From: a bacterium BMS3Bbin14
GTDB lineage: Bacteria > Desulfobacterota > Desulfobulbia > Desulfobulbales > Desulfobulbaceae
Direction of reading: 5' to 3'
Assembly: GCA_002897615.1 (NCBI GenBank)
Contig: BDTX01000017.1
Location: forward strand, 1 to 64,000
DNA length: 64,000 bases
The notes beneath the pieces were generated by a model. The model searched no databases and was not told the origin of the DNA. It was given only the letters and a program-made list of their open reading frames with translations. This document shows, in pieces, positions 8,262 to 15,716 of the stretch (position 1 is its first letter; each line of letters opens with the position of its first letter). A program made the position numbers and the translations under genes.

Positions 8262-8296
8262 ATAAAATGCAACAAAAAAAAATTGTTCCATTTTAT
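8262..8296. other. AT-rich palindrome abutting the thioredoxin-fold gene stop codon
   Basis: The arms ATAAAATG (8262-8269) and CATTTTAT (8289-8296) continue inward as AACAA/TTGTT around an A-tract, with one C/C mismatch. A second overlapping pair, GAACAATT/AATTGTTC, spans 8251-8288. The outer arm ends exactly where the stop codon of the leftward gene begins. It may be a bidirectional terminator or a regulator site upstream of rubrerythrin. Confidence 0.4.
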
Positions 8297-8809
8297 TTAT
8301 GTTGGCCCTGGTTTCCCGGTCCGGTCTTGAACAATCTCCCTGATCCATTGCTCAAGCCGGGTCCGGGTGGGCAGGAGTCCCGCGCTTTTGACCTTACCGT
8401 TGATCATCAGGGCCGGGGTCAGCAGGATGCCGTGGCGGCCGATTTCATCGGGATCGTGGATCTGTTCAATATCGGCGGCAAGGTTCATGCCGTTCATGAC
8501 CTCGATGACAAGGTTTTGCAGGCCGTTGCAGCTGATACAGCCGGTTCCGAAAATGCGGATGACCAGGCCTGCCTCCTGTTGATCGTCAGCCCGCAGGTGC
8601 CGGCGATACCCGGCCAGGAGCGCTTGGCGGTATTGGTCTTCCGCCCCGGCCGGAATGTAATTTTTTTCACTGACCGCCCTGAAGATCAGGTCCACGGCTT
8701 CTTCTTCGGTCATATTTCGTGCGGCCGCCTTGTTGATGGCCACGTCAAGGCCGATCAGGCCGATATTTGCCGCGCCGATGCGGATTGTTCGTGTTGTTGC
8801 TGCGTCCAT
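8297..8809 (-). CDS. Thioredoxin-fold redox protein
   Basis: A 170-residue protein in two parts. Residues 1-75 are helical, without a motif I recognise. Residues about 82-160 resemble the small redox-active disulfide (Thioredoxin_3/MTH895-like) fold, with GTGCISCNGL carrying the C-x2-C active site and the cis-Pro region LLTPALMINGKV. Such proteins exchange dithiols in the cytoplasm. The start is the ATG at 8807-8809, with GGAGAT about 12 nt upstream. The gene is alone on its strand; it is divergent from the tRNA nucleotidyltransferase-like gene and upstream of rubrerythrin. Confidence 0.72.
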   Translation of the reverse strand: MDAATTRTIRIGAANIGLIGLDVAINKAAARNMTEEEAVDLIFRAVSEKNYIPAGAEDQYRQALLAGYRRHLRADDQQEAGLVIRIFGTGCISCNGLQNLVIEVMNGMNLAADIEQIHDPDEIGRHGILLTPALMINGKVKSAGLLPTRTRLEQWIREIVQDRTGKPGPT

Positions 8810-8917
8810 TCGTTTGTATTATCTCCGGGAGGGAAGGAAGGTTTTTCTGAATGAGCTATCTTTATGGTAGAGGATTTTGTGGCAAAAGAGAAGGCCCTGC
8901 TGCTATAGTGTATCGTT

Positions 8918-10426
8918 ATGCAGAAGATGACAAGAGGCGGGCAGGGCCTGAGCTGCGCGCAGTTGGCTGATTTTATCGGCGTTGACCTTCTCGGAAAACT
9001 GGCCGCCACCCACGGCCGGTTCCACGGGGAGGTCTATCTGACCGGCGGGACCATTCGTGATTTGCTCCTGGGCCGGGAACCTGCCGATATCGACCTGACC
9101 GTGCGGGAGGATGCCAGGGGCTGGGCCGCGGACCTGGCCCGGACCACCGGCGGGGCCTATGTGCCGCTGGGCCGCGATGAAGATGCGGCCCGGGTGGTAT
9201 GGCGGGGCCGGAGTATTGATTTTTCTTCGTTTCGTGAGGGCGCCGTTCTTATCGAAGAGGATCTGCGGAAGCGTGATATTACGGTCAACAGCCTGGCCGT
9301 ACCCGTACAGGGACTGTGGAGCGGAGATGAGATTCTTCGGTCGGCGGCGGTCCGGGTAATCGATCCGACCGGCGGCCTGCACGATCTTGCCGGGCAATGC
9401 GTCAGGGTGACCTCGGCCCGGTCTTTTCTCAGTGATCCCCTGAGGCTGCTCCGGGTTTTCAGATTTGCGGCAACGCATGGCTTTGCCGTGCAGCAGCAGA
9501 CCTTTGACCTGGTTGGCCGGCAGCGGCAGTTAATCTCCCGGGTGGCCCCGGAGCGGGTGGCTCACGAACTCGACCTGATCATGGAGTCGCCCCGGGCCCA
9601 TGCTACCTTTGCCGATATGGCGGCCGCGGGGCTGCTTTTTGCAGTTTTGCCTGAACTCAAGGCCGGGGTCGGTATCAAACAGCCGGCAAGTCATCATCTT
9701 GATGTTTTTGACCATTGCCTGGCAACCCTGCAGGCCATGGAGAAACTGCAGGCTGATCCGGCCCGTTTTTTTGCCGGGTTTTCAGGGGTGCTGCGGCATT
9801 ACCTGGAAAACGGCCGCCGCCGGAAACAGTTGAAATGGGCGGCCCTTTTTCATGACCTGGGCAAACCGGCGACCGTTGCAATCAGGGAGGACCGGGGAGG
9901 GCGGATCACCTTTTATAATCACGACCGGGCCGGGGCGGACCTGTTCACGGCGATTGCCCGGCGGCTCAGATGGAGTAACGCCGATACGACGGCAGTGGCC
10001 GATTTGATCGCTTTCCACATGCGGCCGTTTCATTTGTGCAACGTCAGGCGCCGGGGGCAGCTCAGTCTCAAGGCCTGTCTGCGTCTGATCCGTCTGGCCG
10101 GGCCGTCTCTGCCCGGGCTCTTCCTGCTCGGCATGGCCGATACCCTGGCCGGGCAGGGGCCCGGCCGGCCCGAGCAGATTGAACGGGAAGTGGCGGACCT
10201 CTTTGCCCACCTGGAAGAGGTGCGCGGAGAATATGTGGAGCCGGTCCGCAGCCTGCCGCCGCTGCTCACCGGCCGGGACCTGATTGACGAATTGCACCTG
10301 GTCCCGGGGCCGGTGTTCAGGGAGATTCTCGATACCGTGGCAGAGGCCCACATGGAAAAGAAGATCTCCAGCCGCCGGGAAGCGCTGGCCCTGGCCGTGG
10401 ATTTACTGGGCAGCGGTGGACGATGA
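8918..10426 (+). CDS. CCA-adding enzyme / poly(A) polymerase family protein with HD domain
   Basis: A 502-residue class II nucleotidyltransferase. The head domain shows LTGGTIRDLLLGR followed by the metal-binding pair in PADIDLTV, and LRKRDITVNSLAV. An HD domain in the C-terminal half (AALFHDLGKPAT, then TFYNHDRAGADL) is typical of bacterial CCA-adding enzymes that can also trim phosphate ends. It adds or repairs the tRNA CCA tail, or polyadenylates RNA; sequence alone does not separate these. The start ATG at 8918 has no clear Shine-Dalgarno; the ATG at 8927 is an alternative. The stop codon touches a family E repeat. Confidence 0.85.
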   Translation: MQKMTRGGQGLSCAQLADFIGVDLLGKLAATHGRFHGEVYLTGGTIRDLLLGREPADIDLTVREDARGWAADLARTTGGAYVPLGRDEDAARVVWRGRSIDFSSFREGAVLIEEDLRKRDITVNSLAVPVQGLWSGDEILRSAAVRVIDPTGGLHDLAGQCVRVTSARSFLSDPLRLLRVFRFAATHGFAVQQQTFDLVGRQRQLISRVAPERVAHELDLIMESPRAHATFADMAAAGLLFAVLPELKAGVGIKQPASHHLDVFDHCLATLQAMEKLQADPARFFAGFSGVLRHYLENGRRRKQLKWAALFHDLGKPATVAIREDRGGRITFYNHDRAGADLFTAIARRLRWSNADTTAVADLIAFHMRPFHLCNVRRRGQLSLKACLRLIRLAGPSLPGLFLLGMADTLAGQGPGRPEQIEREVADLFAHLEEVRGEYVEPVRSLPPLLTGRDLIDELHLVPGPVFREILDTVAEAHMEKKISSRREALALAVDLLGSGGR

Positions 10427-10653
10427 GGCCTCCTCAAAAGGGGCGTGCTCAACGCCATAGCGTTCTTTCCCCCATTGGCACTTGCCGAGCACCGGAGAAG
10501 TTGTCGATAAAGGATTTTGCACTGTTTGAGCGTAGCGAGTTTGCAAAATCACGACAGCTTCGAGGAGCACAGGGCAGTCCGCAGGACCAAGTGACACGGG
10601 TGCCTTTTCTTTTGGTTCGTTTTCTTTGGGCAAGCAAAGAAAATGAACAAGAT
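10427..10653 (-). repeat. Family E repeat, joined to a family A element
   Basis: About 227 bp, nearly matching the reverse complement of 44290-44526. Read from its family A side it begins GTTCATTTTCTTTGCTTGCC and contains a CACCCGTGTCACTTGG core. Both copies in the window abut the same end of a family A element with a nearly identical junction. Open frames inside are repeat-derived and not credible genes. Confidence 0.8.
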
Positions 10654-10872
10654 CCTGAATCCGTGACGGCTTGAGATAATATTCCAGGCAATATGTGGAA
10701 TTTATTGCATTATTGACAAATAAATGCATTTTATATTCTTCACCGCGCCGGACTGCGGGGCGCCCGATAACGGCGCAGCTGCTGCGTTGGCAACTCGTTG
10801 ATATCACACCAGGATAATCAACATCGTTGCCGCCTTGCATCTGCACCATTCTCGAACGCTCACGAATTCAGG
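10654..10872 (-). mobile_element. Family A element, 219 bp, reverse orientation
   Basis: The ends are CCTGAATCCGTGAC and CTCACGAATTCAGG. It is full length compared with the copies at 13.1 and 17.6 kb. No clean flanking duplication is seen, probably because one side is fused to family E. It fills the gap before rlmE. Confidence 0.85.
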
Positions 10873-10981
10873 TACATTTCAGCTGGATCGGGAGAATCTC
10901 TCCGGGGCCTCCTCTGGCAGTGGTGGGTTCAATAAAAATTAGGTTTTTTGGATAACTAACTCAGAGAAGATAGAATAACCC

Positions 10982-11608
10982 ATGCGTAAAGTTCAGGATT
11001 ATTATTTTGCCAGGGCCAAAAAGGAAAACTACCCGGCCCGGTCAGTGTTCAAGCTGGAAGAGGCGTGGCAGAAGTACGGCTTTTTGAAATCCGGGCAGCG
11101 CGTTCTTGACCTGGGCTGTCATCCCGGCAGCTGGAGTCTTTATGCGGCCGGGATTGTCGGCAGCCGGGGAGTCGTGGTCGGTGTTGATCGGCAGGAGACG
11201 AACCTGCCCGGGCAAAAAGGCCATGCCGAAATTTATTGGCTCTGTTATGATGTGTATGATGACGAGCTGGTCGGGCGGCTGAAAAAACAGTGGCCCGGTT
11301 TCCAGGTGGTGCTGAGCGACATGGCGCCGCGCACGACCGGCAGCCGGTATGCCGATCATCAGCAATCGATGCGGCTGGTACGCCGGGCCCTGGAAATTGC
11401 CGCTCTGCTGCTGCATGAAAACGGGACTTTTTACTGTAAGGCCTTCCAGGGCGGGGACTTCCCGGCAGTGGTTCGGGAGTGCAAGTCCATGTTCAGGAAG
11501 GTCAAGGTTGTCAAGCCAGACAGTTCCCGCCGGGAAAGCCGCGAAGTATTTATTCTGGGGCAGGGCTTTCAACCACGGCGACACGGCAGAAAGCAGGAAA
11601 ATCCGTAA
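10982..11608 (+). CDS. rlmE: 23S rRNA 2'-O-ribose methyltransferase RlmE (FtsJ/RrmJ)
   Basis: A 208-residue protein with a Rossmann methyltransferase fold. The SAM-binding motif is VLDLGCHPGSWS near residue 40. The K-D-K-E catalytic tetrad is visible in order: Lys in FKLEEAW, Asp in LSDMAPRTTG, Lys in YCKAFQGGD, Glu in SREVFILG. It methylates U2552 of 23S rRNA (E. coli numbering) during large-subunit assembly. The start ATG at 10982 has only a weak purine-rich upstream region. Forty-three bp separate it from yebC, so co-transcription is likely. Confidence 0.93.
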   Translation: MRKVQDYYFARAKKENYPARSVFKLEEAWQKYGFLKSGQRVLDLGCHPGSWSLYAAGIVGSRGVVVGVDRQETNLPGQKGHAEIYWLCYDVYDDELVGRLKKQWPGFQVVLSDMAPRTTGSRYADHQQSMRLVRRALEIAALLLHENGTFYCKAFQGGDFPAVVRECKSMFRKVKVVKPDSSRRESREVFILGQGFQPRRHGRKQENP

Positions 11609-11651
11609 ATCCTGCGGTGAGAAAAAATTGAAAAACTGAAGGAGCTGTAAC

Positions 11652-12401
11652 GTGTCCGGACATTCGAAATGGAGCACGATCAAACGGAAGAAAGGTGCCA
11701 TTGATGCCAAGCGGGGCAAGATTTTCACCAAGTTGATCAAGGAGATCACCGTGGCGGCGCGAATGGGCGGCGGTGATGTGGATGCCAACCCGCGTCTGCG
11801 CAGTGCCGTGAACACGGCCAAAGCGGAAAATATGCCCAAGGACAATATCGAGCGGGCCATCAAGAAGGGAACCGGCAATCTCGACGGGGCCAACTATGAA
11901 GAGATTCTCTATGAAGGGTATGGCCCCGGCGGGGTGGCGATTCTCGTTGAGACCATGACCGATAACAAGAATCGGACCGTGGCCGATATCCGTCATTTTT
12001 TTGCCAAGGCCGGTGGAAATCTCGGCGAGTCTGGTTGCGTGGCCTGGATGTTTGCCAAGAAGGGGCTGATTCTTCTCGACAAGGAGGGCATATCCGAGGA
12101 AGAGTTGATGGACATCGCGATTGAAGCGGGGGCCGATGATGTCCTGGAAGATGATGAAGTCTTCCAGATTCTCACGGCGCCGGAAGATTTCAACCAGGTG
12201 GTCGAAATCCTGGAGCAGAAGGGGTTGCAGCCGCAGGAGGCTACCCTGTCCATGGAGCCGAAGAATACCGTGGCCGTAACCGAGGAACGGCCGGCGCGCT
12301 CTCTTTTGAAACTGCTCGGCAACCTTGAGGATCATGAAGACGTGCAGAAGGTGCACGCGAACTTTGATATTCCCGACGAGCTGATGGAAACCCTTTCCTA
12401 G
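11652..12401 (+). CDS. yebC: YebC/PmpR family protein
   Basis: A 249-residue protein with the invariant start [20 protein letters not shown] and the family pattern through all three domains ([43 protein letters not shown]). Members are DNA-binding regulators, or, as recently shown for some, translation factors acting on proline-rich stretches. The start is GTG at 11652 with GAAGGAG 8 nt upstream. Placement directly before ruvC is the classic yebC-ruvCAB arrangement. Confidence 0.93.
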   Translation: MSGHSKWSTIKRKKGAIDAKRGKIFTKLIKEITVAARMGGGDVDANPRLRSAVNTAKAENMPKDNIERAIKKGTGNLDGANYEEILYEGYGPGGVAILVETMTDNKNRTVADIRHFFAKAGGNLGESGCVAWMFAKKGLILLDKEGISEEELMDIAIEAGADDVLEDDEVFQILTAPEDFNQVVEILEQKGLQPQEATLSMEPKNTVAVTEERPARSLLKLLGNLEDHEDVQKVHANFDIPDELMETLS

Positions 12402-12453
12402 TGTCCCGTCAAGCGCCAACGGATACATCCTGTCCGTCCGGAGCAATGTCGGC

Positions 12454-12957
12454 GTGACCGGCGGCGACAGGATACTGGGCATTGACCCCGGTTCGCGTAT
12501 CACCGGCTACGGGGTCGTTGACCGGAGGGGGTCGGATCTCGGTTTTGTTGCCTGCGGGACGATTCAGACCGTCAGCGGCCGGCCGCTGGCCGAGCGTCTT
12601 GTTGACATCTACGAGGGGCTGGTCAAGGTTATTGACCAGTATGCGCCTGATGTTGCGGCCGTGGAAGAGGTGTTTGTCGCCCGTAATCCCCGTTCGGCCC
12701 TGTTGCTTGGCCAGGCACGGGGAGTTGCCGTGCTGGCCGCGATGAAGAGCGGCATCAGGGTCTATGATTATTCTACGCGGGTGGTGAAGCAGGCGGTGGC
12801 GGGCTACGGTCAGGCCGACAAGGTCCAGGTGCAGCGCATGGTCCGCGCCCTGCTGGGGCTTTCGGCAATGCCCGGCAATGACGCCGCCGATGCCCTGGCT
12901 GTTGCCATCTGCCACGCCAACCATTCTCCGTCCGTAACCGGACCAGGCGCCGGCTGA
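12454..12957 (+). CDS. ruvC: Holliday junction resolvase RuvC
   Basis: A 167-residue RNase H-fold nuclease with the four catalytic acidic residues in their motifs: Asp in ILGIDPGS, Glu in AVEEVFVARN, and the Asp pair in GNDAADALAVAICH. It resolves Holliday junctions with RuvAB. The start is GTG at 12454 with GGAG 10 nt upstream. In most bacteria ruvA follows closely; here 390 bp of nested repeat DNA intervene (family B interrupted by family A). Confidence 0.95.
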   Translation: MTGGDRILGIDPGSRITGYGVVDRRGSDLGFVACGTIQTVSGRPLAERLVDIYEGLVKVIDQYAPDVAAVEEVFVARNPRSALLLGQARGVAVLAAMKSGIRVYDYSTRVVKQAVAGYGQADKVQVQRMVRALLGLSAMPGNDAADALAVAICHANHSPSVTGPGAG

Positions 12958-12976
12958 TTTTTTTGCCGGAAATGAG

Positions 12977-13341
12977 TAAACTATCCAGGGACAAGCGAAC
13001 AGCTGCCAGAACCTCGGTCTATAATTATTCAGATGTGCTCCATATTTGGGTAAGCAGGCCAACGAATCTATAGTATCCTGAATCCGTGAGCGTTCGAGAA
13101 CGGTGCAGATGCAAGGCGGCAACGATGTTGATTATCCTGGTGTGATATCAACGAGTTGCCAACGCAGCAGATGCGCCGTTATCGGGCGCCCCGCAGGGCG
13201 GCGTGGTGAAGACCAAAAAAGGCGTTTATTTGGCAATAATGCAATAAATTCCATATATTGCATGGAACATCACCGCAAGCCGTCACGGATTCAGGTAGTA
13301 TGACTATGTGAGGCGGCTTGATCGCCCGAAGATGGAGTGCA
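12977..13341 (-). repeat. Family B repeat interrupted by a family A element
   Basis: The left part is 12977-13076 (AACTATCCAGGGACAAGC through CGAATCTATAGTAT); the right part is 13302-13341 (GACTATGTGAGGCGG through GATGGAGTGCA). Together they match the reverse complement of the intact copy upstream of ftsZ. The right terminus is lost where ruvA begins, so the GGAG preceding ruvA belongs to the repeat. Confidence 0.85.
13077..13295 (+). mobile_element. Family A element inserted in a family B repeat
   Basis: 219 bp from CCTGAATCCGTGAG to CACGGATTCAGG. It is flanked by the exact direct repeat TAGTAT (13071-13076 and 13296-13301), which occurs once at the corresponding place in the uninterrupted family B copies. 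This is direct evidence of insertion. Confidence 0.92.
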
Positions 13342-13347
13342 TCTGCT

Positions 13348-13968
13348 ATGATTGCCACCCTTGCCGGAATTCTTTTTTTTAAACAGCCCAACCAGCTTAT
13401 TGTTGATGTGGGCGGTGTCGGCTACGAGGTCCTGGTATCGGCGCGGACCTATGGCCGCCTGCCCGCTCCGGGTGACGAGGTGTTCGTGCATGTTTACACC
13501 AGTGTCCGTGAAGACGCCATCACCCTGTACGGCTTCGGCGAGATGGACGAAAAAAAGCTGTTCCTGCTCCTGAACACGGTTTCCGGCGTGGGACCGAAAC
13601 TGGCCCTTGGCATCCTTTCCGGCATTTCGGTGCCGGAGTTGTGCGAGGCCCTCGCCTTGAAAGATATGGAGCGGCTGGTCGCCCTGTCCGGGGTCGGCCG
13701 GAAAACGGCCCAGCGTCTCTGCGTGGAGTTGCAGGATAAGGTGGGCGGTTTCGCCAGGCCCGGAGCAGAGACGGACCGGGGGCAGCCGGACAACCGGATG
13801 GTTGAGGACGAAAGTTTTCATAATGCCGCCTCGGCGCTGGTCAATCTGGGGTATCCCCAGGCCCAGGCCTGGAAGGCCTTGCGGACCGTCCGGCAGCAAC
13901 ACCCTGACGAGGCCGGCACAATGAAGATCGAAGCGCTGATCAGAGAGGCCTTGCGGTCCCTGGCCTGA
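13348..13968 (+). CDS. ruvA: Holliday junction helicase subunit RuvA
   Basis: A 207-residue protein starting MIATLAGILFFK. The N-terminal OB fold is followed by two helix-hairpin-helix motifs (LLNTVSGVGPKLALGILSG and LVALSGVGRKTAQRLCVEL, residues about 75-130). A C-terminal domain III (NAASALVNLGYPQAQAWKAL) contacts RuvB. It binds four-way junctions. The ATG at 13348 is preferred over an in-frame upstream codon at 13318, since homologues start here. The nearest Shine-Dalgarno, GGAG, lies in the flanking family B repeat. The gene is isolated from ruvC and ruvB by insertions. Confidence 0.95.
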   Translation: MIATLAGILFFKQPNQLIVDVGGVGYEVLVSARTYGRLPAPGDEVFVHVYTSVREDAITLYGFGEMDEKKLFLLLNTVSGVGPKLALGILSGISVPELCEALALKDMERLVALSGVGRKTAQRLCVELQDKVGGFARPGAETDRGQPDNRMVEDESFHNAASALVNLGYPQAQAWKALRTVRQQHPDEAGTMKIEALIREALRSLA

Positions 13969-14008
13969 GATTTTTTTGGGTATCACCGGTCATATTCGGC
14001 GTTTGTTA

Positions 14009-14251
14009 CCTGAATCTGTGAGCGTTCGAGAATGGTGCAGATGCAGATAGCGAGCCTGCGAGACCTTCGAGGCGGCAGCGATGTTGATTATCCTGGTGTG
14101 ATATCAATGAGTTGCCAATGCAGAAGATGCGCCGTTATCGGGCGGACCGCAGTCCGGCGCGGTGAAGAGTATAAAATGCATTTATTTGTTAATAATGCAA
14201 TAGATTCCACATATTGCCTGGAATATTACCTCAAGCCGTCACGGATTCAGG
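14009..14251 (+). mobile_element. Family A element between ruvA and ruvB
   Basis: 243 bp, from CCTGAATCTGTGAG to CACGGATTCAGG, with the 5-bp duplication TGTTA (14004-14008 and 14252-14256). It is longer than its relatives because of an extra stretch of about 24 bp (GATAGCGAGCCTGCGAGACC and a few more bases) after position 14041. Confidence 0.9.
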
Positions 14252-14309
14252 TGTTAGGCAATTGAAGCAGCGGCATGAGTAAAAACATGAGGTTGGCACG
14301 GACCCGGTT

Positions 14310-15359
14310 ATGAATTTTGAAGAAGATGTGACGGGAAAACGGCTGGTGGCCGGCCGGGAAAGCCCGGAAGAGGCCGGAATTGACGTTAACCTGCGCCCGC
14401 AGCGGCTGGATCAGTACATCGGCCAGGAGCAGCTGAAGAAGAATTTGCGTATCTTTATCCAGGCGGCCCGCCAGCGGGGCGAGGCCCTTGATCATACGCT
14501 GTTCCACGGTTTTCCCGGTCTGGGTAAAACCACCCTGGCCTATATAATTGCCAACGAGATGGAGGCCGGCATCAAGGTGACCTCCGGCCCGGTCATTGAG
14601 CGGCCTGGTGACCTGGCGGCTATCCTGACCAGCCTGCAGCCCGGAGATGTCCTTTTTATTGACGAGATTCACCGGCTGAACCATGTCGTGGAAGAGATCC
14701 TCTATCCAGCCATGGAGGATTTTCAACTGGACCTGGTGATCGGCCAGGGGCCGGGAGCCAGAAGCGTCAAAATGGACTTGCCCCGCTTTACCCTGGTGGG
14801 CGCCACGACGAGGACCGGCCTGCTGACGCCGCCCCTGCGGGATCGATTCGGAGTGGTTTTGCGTCTCGATTTTTACAGTGCCGAAGAGTTGGTAGCCATT
14901 ATAAAACGTTCGGCCCGGTTGTTTGCCATCGACATTGACGAGGAGGGCGCTCTGGAGCTCGGCTGCCGTTCCCGGGGCACTCCCAGGATCGCCAACCGTC
15001 TGCTCCGGCGGGTCCGCGACTTTTCGGAGGTTGGCGGGCACCTGAAGATCAACCGCGAGGTGGCGGATGATGCCCTGACCATGCTGTCCGTGGACCGCTT
15101 CGGTCTTGACGAGATGGACCGGCGTATCCTGCTGACATTGATCGACAAGTTCCAGGGTGGTCCCATTGGCCTGGATACCCTGTCCACCGTGGTCTGCGAA
15201 GAGAAAAATACGCTGGAAGACGTGTATGAACCCTTTCTTATCCAGTCAGGCTTCCTCATTCGCACGCCGCGCGGCCGCATGGCCACGGTTGCGGCCTACG
15301 AACATTTCGAACGGCCGCTTCATCAGGCCCTGAAGAATCGGCCCGGACTCTTCGACTGA
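14310..15359 (+). CDS. ruvB: Holliday junction helicase motor RuvB
   Basis: A 349-residue AAA+ ATPase. Walker A is GFPGLGKTT (about residue 69), Walker B is [11 protein letters not shown], and the sensor 1 region is [19 protein letters not shown] with the arginine finger region. The C-terminal winged helix ends [14 protein letters not shown]. It drives branch migration with RuvA. The start ATG at 14310 gives MNFEEDV; the Shine-Dalgarno is poor (GAGG about 17 nt upstream). A family A insertion separates it from ruvA. Confidence 0.96.
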   Translation: MNFEEDVTGKRLVAGRESPEEAGIDVNLRPQRLDQYIGQEQLKKNLRIFIQAARQRGEALDHTLFHGFPGLGKTTLAYIIANEMEAGIKVTSGPVIERPGDLAAILTSLQPGDVLFIDEIHRLNHVVEEILYPAMEDFQLDLVIGQGPGARSVKMDLPRFTLVGATTRTGLLTPPLRDRFGVVLRLDFYSAEELVAIIKRSARLFAIDIDEEGALELGCRSRGTPRIANRLLRRVRDFSEVGGHLKINREVADDALTMLSVDRFGLDEMDRRILLTLIDKFQGGPIGLDTLSTVVCEEKNTLEDVYEPFLIQSGFLIRTPRGRMATVAAYEHFERPLHQALKNRPGLFD

Positions 15360-15375
15360 CCGGCATGCTGGGCCA

Positions 15376-15690
15376 GGACGTAGGGTGCGTTTTACGCACC
15401 ATGAATTGGTGCATAGAATGCACCAATTGTGCATAGAATGCACCCTACGTGAATATGATCCATAACGTTGGTTGCGGTCATTATGTCCGCCTGGATTTCC
15501 GCCTTACGCGGTGGATGCCGGGATTTAATAAAGGACGTAGGGTGCGTTTTACGCACCATGTGTTTTATACGCACCATGAATTGGTGCATAGAATGCACCA
15601 TACGTGAATATGATCCAATAACGTTGGTAGCGCGGTCATTATGTCCGCCTGGATTTCCGCCTTACGCGGTGGATGCCGGGATTTAATAAA
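15376..15690. repeat. Tandem duplication of about 157 bp carrying family D palindromes
   Basis: Unit 1 (15376-15532) and unit 2 (15533-15690) are near identical. Each begins GGACGTAGGGTGCG, has the family D palindrome, then TGAATATGATCC, a TATGTCCGCCTGGATTTCC segment, and ends TGCCGGGATTTAATAAA. Differences are small indels. No gene is apparent in the 357-bp gap. Confidence 0.85.
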
Positions 15691-15716
15691 GCCGCATCAT
15701 GTGCGAGGATTCCGGG

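Noticed and set aside
10403-10849. Open frame across families E and A, with a similar frame at 44136-44558
   Set aside because: The two frames resemble one another only because the DNA repeats do; they use different parts of each element, lack a Shine-Dalgarno, and have no domain signal.
14310-15359. Earlier start for ruvB at the ATG pair near 14277-14290
   Set aside because: Those ATGs are out of frame with RuvB; the accepted ATG gives the standard N-terminus.
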